Source of the DNA: CAZGOM01 sp964542875
Lineage (GTDB): Bacteria; Planctomycetota; Phycisphaerae; Phycisphaerales; Phycisphaeraceae
DNA length: 11,851 nucleotides
Direction of reading: 5' to 3'
Assembly: GCA_964542875.1 (NCBI GenBank)
Contig: CAZIWA010000158.1
Location: forward strand, 1-11,851
Part shown: positions 6,186 to 11,851 of the stretch, one piece after another
How positions within the stretch are numbered: position 1 is the first letter of the stretch
How the letters are laid out: each line of letters opens with the position of its first letter
Notes under the pieces: model-generated
Databases searched by the model: none
Told to the model about the DNA's origin: nothing
What the model saw: the letters and a program-made list of their open reading frames with translations, nothing else
Made by a program: the position numbers and the translations under genes

Positions 6186-7733
6186 TTACTTGTTGAGAGG
6201 ATCGGCAGGCACGTCATCACCGGCGGGCCGGTCATTCGTCGGCGGCTCGCCAGGGGTCAGGGATGACTTGATGGTGTTGAGGGTGCGTTTTCGCTTGGCG
6301 CTCACGCCGTAAGCCAGCGCGTCGGCTTCCAGGGCGTCCAGGCCTTGCAGTGATTCCGGCGTGTTGCCCTGCATGGACTTGGCGGCGCGGATCTCTTCGA
6401 CAAACGCAGTGTCTTTTTCGCTGGGGGTGAAGTCGGATGGAACGGCGTGTGCGGGTGCGCCTTCGAAAAATGCAGGGTCAGCGGCGCGGTGTGCCTCGAT
6501 CATGTTTTCGCCAGTGAACTCGGCAGACTCCGCCACAGCCGCCACCATCATGTCGCCTAGATTCCCGCCTCCGACAGCGCCACCGCCGGCCAACGGCTCG
6601 GACGCGGGCTCAGGGGCGGCTTCCTGCGCGGGCGCGGCCTCGGTAGCCGCGGCTTTCGCTTCTGCCGGTGCAGACACTGGCGCGACAACGGGCTTGTTGG
6701 CCTGCTCCCAGTTGATGTACCAGGTGCCGAAGGCGTTGCAGAGACGCTCACGCCCCGTCGCGCCGAGGCCCTTGATGTTTTTATGCCAGTGGTCGGGCGA
6801 CTTATTTGCCATGTCGGAGTAGTCGCCAACGGTGTTAATGCCGTGTGCTTTGAGGCGGTCCACGTCTTTGCCGGTGGCACCATTGGCGACGAAGCCGTCG
6901 ATGCTTTCATTGCGCCAGGCGTCAGAACTGACGGGCTTGGCCTCAGCAGCAACGGGAGCGGGCGACGGTTCGGGCTTAAAGGGCTTCGACCCATTGGGCG
7001 TCTCCTTATCGACCGGCTTTGCGGCGGCCTTGGGCTGGGTCCAAAGCGTCGAACCCGGGCGGTCTTTAATGACCTTGCGCAACTCCTCTACCGCGTCGTC
7101 GTACTCGGCTTTGCGGGCGGCGGCGCGCTTCTTGGCCGCGTCCCATTCGCCTTCAGCCTCCCCGACCGCTTCCTCTGCTTTGATGATGCGGTTTTGGTAG
7201 TCCTCCAGGTCGGCAATGCGGAGCTGGTCGGCCTTGTGGTGAATCTCGGCGGCAGGCTCCCGGTTCTCGGCGGTGAGCTTTACAACGGTCGCTTCCTCGT
7301 TTTGTGCGGCGTTCAGCGGCATAACGGGGCCAGTGGGCTTCTCCTCGCCTGGGGCGGCGGTGGCAACGGCTGGCGTTTCGCGCGGTTGGGTGCCGTCGCC
7401 TTGGGGCTGGGGAGTGGTCGGGTTCACCCTTGCCGTCAGGGCAATCAGCGCGGCTGTAGTGAAGTGGTTCCCGATTTCCTCGGGCAAGTACCAGACCGAC
7501 TGGTCGCTTCCCACTGGAGCAAGGTAGATTTGCTCTGGCTTAATATCTGTGATGACGTGGCGGGTTCCATCATCAATGGCGATCAGTTCAGAGCCAACTT
7601 TGAGGGATGCCAACTCGACGGCGATGGCATCCATAACGGCGTTGGTTTCCGCGGCCACGGCAGCCAGCGTGTCAGGCTCGGGGGCGGTGTTGGTGGGGAC
7701 AGCTTGGGACGGGTCGAGAGTTGCGGCGGTCAT
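6186..7733 (-). CDS. Large disordered coiled-coil and helix-hairpin-helix protein
   Basis: The 515-aa product matches no family I can name. About 43-103 is a small folded N-terminal region (GSELIAIDDGTRHVITDI). A Pro/Ala/Thr-rich linker follows, then a charged coiled coil (about 167-222, ADLEDYQNRIIKAEEAVGEA onward). Residues 275-345 look like a helix-hairpin-helix unit: VDRLKAHGINTVGDYSDM then IKGLGATGRERLCNAF, as in DNA-binding HhH modules. An Ala/Pro-rich linker (350-395) and a helical C-terminus with KRKRTLNTIKSS complete it. The ATG at 7733 has AGGAG seven bases upstream; 16 extra upstream codons lack a site. It follows the nuclease gene by 44 bp in the recombination block. HhH domains bind DNA without sequence preference, so an accessory role in end processing is a fair inference. 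Confidence 0.75.
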   Translation of the reverse strand: MTAATLDPSQAVPTNTAPEPDTLAAVAAETNAVMDAIAVELASLKVGSELIAIDDGTRHVITDIKPEQIYLAPVGSDQSVWYLPEEIGNHFTTAALIALTARVNPTTPQPQGDGTQPRETPAVATAAPGEEKPTGPVMPLNAAQNEEATVVKLTAENREPAAEIHHKADQLRIADLEDYQNRIIKAEEAVGEAEGEWDAAKKRAAARKAEYDDAVEELRKVIKDRPGSTLWTQPKAAAKPVDKETPNGSKPFKPEPSPAPVAAEAKPVSSDAWRNESIDGFVANGATGKDVDRLKAHGINTVGDYSDMANKSPDHWHKNIKGLGATGRERLCNAFGTWYINWEQANKPVVAPVSAPAEAKAAATEAAPAQEAAPEPASEPLAGGGAVGGGNLGDMMVAAVAESAEFTGENMIEAHRAADPAFFEGAPAHAVPSDFTPSEKDTAFVEEIRAAKSMQGNTPESLQGLDALEADALAYGVSAKRKRTLNTIKSSLTPGEPPTNDRPAGDDVPADPLNK

Positions 7734-7777
7734 GTCAAGGCTCCTAAAAAGGGTGGGGGAAAGGAAAAGAAGCGGGG

Positions 7778-8944
7778 TCAATACTTGATATCTGATTCGT
7801 TCACGGGGTGGGGAGTAGGAAGCGGTGACGCTGACGGCTTCGCCTCCTTCTTGGGCTTGCCCTTTGGAAGGGGTGGCGGACCGTTCAGCACATAGAGGGA
7901 CTTGCTCGGCTTCGCTTCCTTCTTGGGCTTGCCTTCACCGAACCAAGTGCCGTCGACTCCCAAATCCCCGTTTACGTCGACGTGGGCGACGAGTGCTTTG
8001 TGCAGGGAGTTGAGCGCTGCGTCGAGGGCGATGTATTGACGGAGGGCGCCAGCGGGGTCAGTGGCAACATCACGCACAGGGCCGGTAACCTCTGGGCAGA
8101 GGTGGCAGGCGGCACATGTCGCGCATGAGTCGGGCTTCGGCCATGCCGGCGCGGCGGGTGCGTCGGGCGCCATGTATTGGGCGCGGGTACGGATGGCGGA
8201 TTCGATGCGGAGCGTGGCGGCGCTGACAAATTTCTCCCGGTCAAACACGACTGCGGGCGAGATGTCGCATTTGCGGGTGTTGATGATGCGGACGGTGACG
8301 CGGTTTGCGCCGGGCCATTGGGCCATAACGAGCCATGGATAAAAGGTGCCGAACTGGAAGCTGCTGACAACGTCTTCGGCGTTCCATGTCGCAAACCCGG
8401 TCTTGTAATCGTCCAGGTCGACAGCTTCGGCGCTGGCGGTGGCGAGGAGTAAGTCGAGTTCACACGTCAAAAGGTAAGGTTTGTCGTCAACGGTCCACTC
8501 AATCGCAACCTGTCCGCGTGCGCCATCGGGCCCCCCATCGAAAGCCATGATGTCTTGGGTGTTACGAGGCTCCCCATTCGGCAGGTAGAGAAGGCGTGCG
8601 CCGATCTTGTACGCCATGTACTTCACACCGTCGTGTGCCAACTGCTGGAGATCGGGGCGGGCGGTGAGGACGGCAACCTCGACGGCTTCCATGAACTCAC
8701 CGGGCTTGGTGATGTGCCCTTCGTAAACCAGCTTTGTCGCGTGGCTGATAGCGTCATGGATGATGTTCCCGCTTTCGGCGTCGGGGGAGCGGTCCTTGAC
8801 TAAGCCACGTTCAAAAGCCTGGGCCTGAGCTGGGCAGACGTGCCAGCGTTCGAGCGTGGAGCGGTCGATGCGCTCGGCTTGGGTAGCGTCGGCAAGTTCT
8901 TCGCCGAATAAATCCTTGAGGGTTTTTGTGGGTGATTGGCTCAT
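7778..8944 (-). CDS. PD-(D/E)XK nuclease, RecB/Cas4-like, with cysteine cluster
   Basis: A 388-aa exonuclease of the RecB/AddB/Cas4 type. H63 (NIIHDAI), D164 (CELDLLL), D179-x-K181 (DDYKTG) and the later Q197/Y202 motif (SFQFGTFYPWLV) form the usual active-site set. C37 sits in RSTLERWHVCPAQA, the position of the first Fe-S cysteine of Cas4. C274, C277, C280 and C283 (CATCAACHLC) follow the nuclease domain, so a 4Fe-4S cluster is likely, with one spare cysteine. After residue 335 a lysine-rich tail repeats GKPKKEAKPS twice (338-347, 362-371). The ATG overlaps the stop of the annealing-protein candidate (ATGA). That coupling mirrors Exo/Bet and RecE/RecT pairs, so it probably resects double-strand ends for its partner. 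The fold is confident; partner function is inferred. Confidence 0.85.
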   Translation of the reverse strand: MSQSPTKTLKDLFGEELADATQAERIDRSTLERWHVCPAQAQAFERGLVKDRSPDAESGNIIHDAISHATKLVYEGHITKPGEFMEAVEVAVLTARPDLQQLAHDGVKYMAYKIGARLLYLPNGEPRNTQDIMAFDGGPDGARGQVAIEWTVDDKPYLLTCELDLLLATASAEAVDLDDYKTGFATWNAEDVVSSFQFGTFYPWLVMAQWPGANRVTVRIINTRKCDISPAVVFDREKFVSAATLRIESAIRTRAQYMAPDAPAAPAWPKPDSCATCAACHLCPEVTGPVRDVATDPAGALRQYIALDAALNSLHKALVAHVDVNGDLGVDGTWFGEGKPKKEAKPSKSLYVLNGPPPLPKGKPKKEAKPSASPLPTPHPVNESDIKY

Positions 8945-9912
8945 TGCCCGGTCTCCTCTTGGATGATGGCGGCCAACATTTCGCAGTCGTCGGCAGTAAG
9001 GGGATTTTCGGCCGATGGCTCGGTATCGCGCTGGATGGATGGCAGCTTGGATTTCACCCAGGCGAGGAAGCCGTCAACCTTTTTGCCTGGGTTGGCCTTC
9101 ACCCATTGAGCATGAAGGAGTTGCGCTGGGGTCTTGGCCTTTGCTTCAGCTTTGGGCTGCTGGGCCTGCTCGGACCTGGTGGGGGCGCGTGGAGCAGTCG
9201 GGTCTTTCTCTGGCTGAGGGCTCGGCGGTGCCGGAGGGTTCGCGTCTTCGATGTCCTGGGTGAAAAGATCGGCAACCCCCAGGGTGTTGATTACGGCGTC
9301 GACAAGGGCGCGTTTTTGCGCCAGCTTGATCGCGCTGTTTTCGTTCATCCCCTTCTCGCCCACACAGAAGGCGCCGCGGCCCTCACCCAACACGTCGCCA
9401 GCCAACCGACCCGGGAAGAACTGGCCGCCCCGGCAAATCAAGGTGCATTTGATGACGACGGCGGGGTCACCCTTCACCCCCAGCATGCGGGCAGTAGCTT
9501 CGTCTGCCTCAAATGTCGGCTGGATCATCATCAGGTCACAGAGGAGTTGCGCGCCAGCCTTGTACAAGCCTGGGCGAGCGGTCCATTCCTCTGGGCTAAT
9601 GGCAATGTCTTTACCCTTCGATTTGCTCCAGGTGAGAATGTTTCCCCTTTCGTCGTAGCGGGGTTTTGTGCCCGGGGTGTAGCCGAAGTGAATGCCCTCT
9701 TTCAAGTGCCGCTTCAGCCAATCACGAAAGGCGCGGCGGCGGGTTGCATACTCATCCAGCACGACAATCATGGAGTCGACCGGCAAGAGGGTTACAGCCA
9801 GGCCTGTCACCTCCTGCGAGCGGTTGACAGGGACGAGCGGGGCATCGTCTTGCAGTCCAGCAACGACTAAGCCGCTGTGCATATCGAGGGGTTTTACGGG
9901 TGTCTGAGTCAT
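8941..9912 (-). CDS. Candidate single-strand annealing / recombination protein
   Basis: The product is 323 aa. The conserved-looking core spans about 60-224: WLKRHLKEGIHFGYTPGTKP, GLYKAGAQLLCDLM (115-128), then NENSAIKLAQKRALVDAV (190-207) and LFTQDIED (216-223). Proteins with the KxGA..L and AxKRALVDA...FTQD signatures occur widely in phages and plasmids, often beside RecB-like nucleases. I recall them as uncharacterised or Rad52/RecT-like and cannot confirm that here. A Pro/Ala linker (225-262) precedes a helical tail (263-323), as in proteins that recruit partners by their C-terminus. The ATG at 9912 lies two bases after the previous stop and overlaps the nuclease start at its end (ATGA). 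Strand annealing or ssDNA binding is inferred from that partner. No catalytic motif is visible. Confidence 0.65.
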   Translation of the reverse strand: MTQTPVKPLDMHSGLVVAGLQDDAPLVPVNRSQEVTGLAVTLLPVDSMIVVLDEYATRRRAFRDWLKRHLKEGIHFGYTPGTKPRYDERGNILTWSKSKGKDIAISPEEWTARPGLYKAGAQLLCDLMMIQPTFEADEATARMLGVKGDPAVVIKCTLICRGGQFFPGRLAGDVLGEGRGAFCVGEKGMNENSAIKLAQKRALVDAVINTLGVADLFTQDIEDANPPAPPSPQPEKDPTAPRAPTRSEQAQQPKAEAKAKTPAQLLHAQWVKANPGKKVDGFLAWVKSKLPSIQRDTEPSAENPLTADDCEMLAAIIQEETGQ

Positions 9913-9914
9913 AA

Positions 9915-10148
9915 TCAGGCTCTTTCGCGCCGGGATTCGGCGATGGTGTAGGCGGCTTCGTTAAGGGCTTGGCGGGCTTGGCCGACAGTGAGGAGGATGG
10001 GAGTCCAGGTTTCGGCGCACCATGCGCGGTACACCCGGCGCTCGTCATGCATGACCATTACCCATCCACGGTCGATGTCGGCGTAGCTGAAGCTCAGCGC
10101 GAGGTTTTCGCGGGCCAGAGTCCAGAGTTTTGCTGGGCGGTGGGTCAT
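9915..10148 (-). CDS. Small protein of unknown function (77 aa)
   Basis: I do not recognise this protein. It reads as a compact domain: a helix (AKLWTLARENLA), a strand-like middle (LSFSYADIDRGWVMVMHDERRVYRAWCAET) and a long C-terminal helix (VGQARQALNEAAYTIAESRR). Trp and Tyr are frequent. There is one cysteine and no membrane segment. I chose the ATG at 10148; a longer in-frame version from 10265 would overlap most of the upstream gene and begins with a Pro-rich stretch typical of a shadow frame. The ribosome site is weak. It starts 10 bp after the previous gene and ends two bases before the annealing-protein candidate. Placement suggests an early, perhaps regulatory, phage accessory, but nothing points to a task. 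Confidence 0.65.
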   Translation of the reverse strand: MTHRPAKLWTLARENLALSFSYADIDRGWVMVMHDERRVYRAWCAETWTPILLTVGQARQALNEAAYTIAESRRERA

Positions 10149-10158
10149 GGGTGTGGGT

Positions 10159-10401
10159 TCAAGCGACTTTGCGGGGGCAATCGAACACGATGGGGGCGGT
10201 GGCTGCTTCGAGTAGCTCAAGGGCTTCGGCAGCGCTGGCGCCGGTGTAGGTGCGGCATCCGGCAAAGATGTCTTCGGCGATCTGGATTGAGAATTTCACA
10301 ACGTCACTGCCGTTTTCGAGCTGGCAAGCCGTTTGCGAGATGTGGATGTAATGGCCCGGAAAACGGCCTTTGAGAATGTTGAGGACTTGGCGAGGGGTCA
10401 T
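10159..10401 (-). CDS. Small protein of unknown function (80 aa)
   Basis: I do not recognise this protein. It begins with a helix (MTPRQVLNILKGRFPG), continues with strand-like stretches (HYIHISQTACQLENGSD, VVKFSIQIAE) and ends with a helix (AAEALELLEAA) and a short basic tail. It could be a small alpha/beta domain. There are three cysteines but no zinc motif. The ATG at 10401 has AAAGGA five bases upstream and overlaps the stop of the membrane-protein gene (ATGA). The longer in-frame version from 10482 would read through that gene and is Arg-rich in the way of a shadow frame. It precedes the 77-aa gene by 10 bp in the same leftward operon. Confidence 0.65.
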   Translation of the reverse strand: MTPRQVLNILKGRFPGHYIHISQTACQLENGSDVVKFSIQIAEDIFAGCRTYTGASAAEALELLEAATAPIVFDCPRKVA

Positions 10402-10532
10402 ATGATTCCTTTGGCTTTGAGGATGGCGTGAACGATTGCCCCGGCGACGATTGCCGCCATAACCAGCCACACGGCGACGCACTGGAGACAGGCGGCGGGG
10501 TTGGATTCTTTTTCGGGGTCGATGGGCTGCAT
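10398..10532 (-). CDS. Small single-span membrane protein (44 aa)
   Basis: Reading leftward from the ATG at 10532 gives a polar N-terminus (MQPIDPEKESNPAACLQC), then one hydrophobic helix of about 20 residues (VAVWLVMAAIVAGAIVHAIL) and a short KAKGII end. The positive tail after the helix suggests an N-out, C-in orientation. GGAG lies nine bases before the ATG, and its TGA overlaps the next start (ATGA), a junction used throughout this operon. The frame stays open upstream to 10609 without a good start, so a longer N-terminus is possible. Small early phage membrane proteins include superinfection-exclusion factors, but nothing beyond topology supports that. I do not recognise a family. Confidence rests on composition, start site and overlap. 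Confidence 0.6.
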   Translation of the reverse strand: MQPIDPEKESNPAACLQCVAVWLVMAAIVAGAIVHAILKAKGII

Positions 10533-10609
10533 GAGCAAGGACTCCAGATAAGCCACGGGCAGGCGGTCAAGCCGGGCCGTGGAGGTGAGGCATGGGGCGT
10601 CAACAGGGA

Positions 10610-11092
10610 TCAGTCACGGGAGCGGCGCTCACGCGCTTCCTCGTTCTCCCAAACGCGCTGGTAGGTGATGCCGTAGGTGTTGCCCTCGCACAGCCCAACC
10701 GTGCCGTGCTGGCCTGAGCCGCTGTGGACGATCTGGCGAGGCTTCGACACCACCAGCACAGGGCCGGCCAACATCTCCATGTCCTTGCCCCAGCCCTTGG
10801 GGTGGTAAAGCTTGACCCCGTCGAAAGAGTCGAGATGATGCTTGGCCCCGTCTTCAGAACCCGGGACAAGCTTGCGGTCTGCGGTGGTGGGCTTCTTCAC
10901 CAGGTCGTATCCATCGGGTACTCCGGCGATGATTGCGATGCCCAGATCGCCTTGCCACACACCTTCACCCACCTCATGGGCGGGGTTGAAGGAAAAAGGC
11001 TGGCCCGGCTTTACGGTTTCATGCCTGCCTTCTTTGACGGTGCGGGCGTGATCTTCAATTAAAACGATGGCTTCAGAGGCTTTAGACTTCAT
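10610..11092 (-). CDS. Uncharacterised partner of the DUF6745-like protein (160 aa)
   Basis: The pattern WQGDLGI, then KHHLDSFDGVKLYHPKGWG, GPVLVVSKPRQIVHSG, GTVGLCEGNTYGITYQRVW and an ERRSRD end resembles a small beta-rich family. I recall that family next to DUF6745-like proteins, with signatures such as GDV, H-x-H, a HGTV-type strand and QREY near the C-terminus. Its function is not known. Paired histidines (KHHLD, about residues 84-88) could bind metal. There is no membrane segment or signal peptide. The ATG at 11092 has AAAGGAG seven bases upstream; another ATG five bases earlier is too close to that site. It begins 12 bp after the DUF6745-like stop. The family resemblance is from memory and moderate. 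Confidence 0.65.
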   Translation of the reverse strand: MKSKASEAIVLIEDHARTVKEGRHETVKPGQPFSFNPAHEVGEGVWQGDLGIAIIAGVPDGYDLVKKPTTADRKLVPGSEDGAKHHLDSFDGVKLYHPKGWGKDMEMLAGPVLVVSKPRQIVHSGSGQHGTVGLCEGNTYGITYQRVWENEEARERRSRD

Positions 11093-11104
11093 GGCATTGC
11101 TCCT

Positions 11105-11851
11105 TTAGGTGCGGGCCAAAACTCGGAAGGGGTTGTTTCCTGCAAGCCAGTTCCGAGCCTGCTCGCAGTTTTTGACTGTTTTAGGAACGCCCAGGGCAAA
11201 GACGCGGCCCGTGGGACAGGTGCAGACGAGACGTTGTTCGCCGCGGTCGGTGCGCATAAGCGCTTCAACGGTTCCTTCAATGAGGTTTTTTTGAAGATCG
11301 ACACATGCGGCGTTGATTTCCGCGAGGTATTTGGTCCAGCCATATCGCTCGATGCGGATGGCGCGGAGTTCTTCGTTGCTCTCTTTTTCGATCTGCTGGA
11401 TGGATTGGGTCTGGGGGCGCATGACGAGTTGTTCGTCAACCTCAAGCCCATTGATGTGCCACAAGCCCCAGCCATCCCGATAGCTGATCGACATGCCAGA
11501 CTCGTTATGCAAGCGGCCTTGTTCGTTACGGTTAATAGCTGCTGGGCGGTCGCTGACGATGATGAAATCGGGATACGGATACCACCATCCGGCACTCATT
11601 TGGGCTTCTGCATAGGCTTGATCGCGCTCCCACAAACCAGCCTCAATTTCAAGCGCGCAAACCTCTTTAAAGAACGACGTGTAGGAGAGCCACCAACACG
11701 CCCACATACCGCTCAGATAATTCCCCATGCCGCCTTCGACGGCTGAGTCCACGGCTGAGTCCACGGCTGAGTGCACGGCTGAGCCCACGGCTGAGTCCAC
11801 GGCTGAGCCCACGGCTGAGCGCACGGCTGAGCGCACGGCTGAGCCCACGGC
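11105..11851 (-). CDS. DUF6745-like protein with SAV-repeat N-terminus (5' end outside window)
   Basis: At least 248 aa are visible, and the frame is still open at the right edge, so the true start lies beyond. About the first 40 residues are SAV-X repeats with X = D, G, H or R. The rest matches what I remember of DUF6745: WLSYTSFFKEVCALEI, SAGWWYPYPDFIIVSDRP, GRLHNESGMSISYRDGWGL, IRIERYGWTKYL and a C-terminal RLVCTCPTGRVFALGVP. Function is unknown; no catalytic motif is visible. In bacteria these proteins often carry similar repeats ahead of the domain. The stop is 12 bp before the 160-aa partner gene. A role as cargo rather than core phage function is possible. The first visible GTG codons are repeat codons, not convincing starts. 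Confidence 0.75.
   Translation of the reverse strand, partial: AVGSAVRSAVRSAVGSAVDSAVGSAVHSAVDSAVDSAVEGGMGNYLSGMWACWWLSYTSFFKEVCALEIEAGLWERDQAYAEAQMSAGWWYPYPDFIIVSDRPAAINRNEQGRLHNESGMSISYRDGWGLWHINGLEVDEQLVMRPQTQSIQQIEKESNEELRAIRIERYGWTKYLAEINAACVDLQKNLIEGTVEALMRTDRGEQRLVCTCPTGRVFALGVPKTVKNCEQARNWLAGNNPFRVLART
11739..11851 (-). repeat. 12-bp tandem repeat (minisatellite) encoding SAV-X
   Basis: Nine full copies of ACGGCTGAGNNC (plus strand), from 11739 to 11846, run off the edge with ACGGC of a tenth. Only bases 10 and 11 vary (TC, TG, CC or CG). In the coding strand TCA, GCC and GTG are identical in every copy, wobble bases included, while the fourth codon is GAC, GGC, CAC or CGC. Near-perfect identity at silent sites indicates recent expansion at the DNA level. 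The inner edge decays into SAVEGG. Confidence 0.95.

Noticed and set aside
6783..7895. Long plus-strand open frame (370 codons)
   Set aside because: It is a Gly/Val-rich mirror of the Ala/Pro-rich HhH gene and crosses into the nuclease gene. It has no domain, and its boundaries ignore the real gene junctions.
7778..8944. Cas4 of a CRISPR adaptation module
   Set aside because: The cysteine pattern and nuclease motifs are Cas4-like, but no cas1, cas2 or repeat array is present, and the gene is coupled to a phage recombination-type gene.
8926..9870. Long plus-strand open frame (314 codons)
   Set aside because: It lies antisense to the annealing-protein gene, which has conserved motifs, a start and coupling. 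The plus frame has no recognisable domain or ribosome site; GC-rich DNA often leaves the antisense frame open.
9915..10401. Toxin-antitoxin pair formed by the two small genes
   Set aside because: Neither product shows a known toxin or antitoxin motif. Small size and adjacency alone are common in phage early operons.
10304..10603. Minus-strand frame of 99 codons rich in Pro and Ser
   Set aside because: It overlaps the 44-aa membrane-protein frame and the 80-aa gene in another frame. Its composition (PPP, SPS) is typical of a shifted frame.
11739..11851. CRISPR array or diversity-generating template
   Set aside because: The units are 12 bp, contiguous, without spacers and in a coding frame. 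No reverse transcriptase or cas gene is present, and variation is not limited to adenines.

Overview
The window looks like the left end of an integrated temperate phage, or a phage-like element, inserted at a tRNA-His gene. It opens with the 3' half of tRNA-His(GUG), from the anticodon loop to the C73 discriminator. A palindromic terminator and a tyrosine integrase follow. Every gene I can support lies on the minus strand, so transcription runs from the right edge toward the tRNA. The DNA is GC-rich. The integrase style, the SAV-repeat DUF6745-like protein and its small partner resemble proteins I associate with Planctomycetota. That host assignment is inferred from remembered family resemblance, not from a search.

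In transcription order (right to left) the layout is as follows. (1) 11851-10398: a DUF6745-like protein, open at the window edge and carrying a 12-bp minisatellite; a 160-aa partner; and an unlisted 44-aa single-span membrane protein. (2) 10401-9915: two small unknown genes. (3) 9912-6186: a recombination block with a candidate single-strand annealing protein, a RecB/Cas4-like PD-(D/E)XK nuclease with an Fe-S type cysteine cluster, and a long disordered, coiled-coil and helix-hairpin-helix protein. (4) 6060-2526: an ASCH-like phage protein, a replication initiator with three perfect 11-bp repeats inside its gene, a DnaB-type helicase and a RusA-type Holliday junction resolvase. (5) 2529-129: a DNA-methyltransferase-like gene whose frame is broken in a run of ten G, a small unknown gene, an excisionase-like helix-turn-helix protein and the integrase.

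The genes fit one early program. The initiator and DnaB start replication, possibly at the repeats within the initiator gene. The annealing protein and nuclease recombine ends, RusA resolves junctions, and Xis/Int control excision. Seven gene junctions are 4-base stop/start overlaps, which points to one translationally coupled polycistron. The only sizeable internal gap is 6061-6185. No repressor, lysis or virion gene is present, so those modules, the second att copy and the main promoter should lie to the right.

The best leads are the homopolymer-broken methyltransferase gene, the annealing-protein/nuclease/HhH cassette, the iteron-like repeats in the initiator gene, and the SAV minisatellite in the first gene. 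I see no confident sign of a wholly new defence system.
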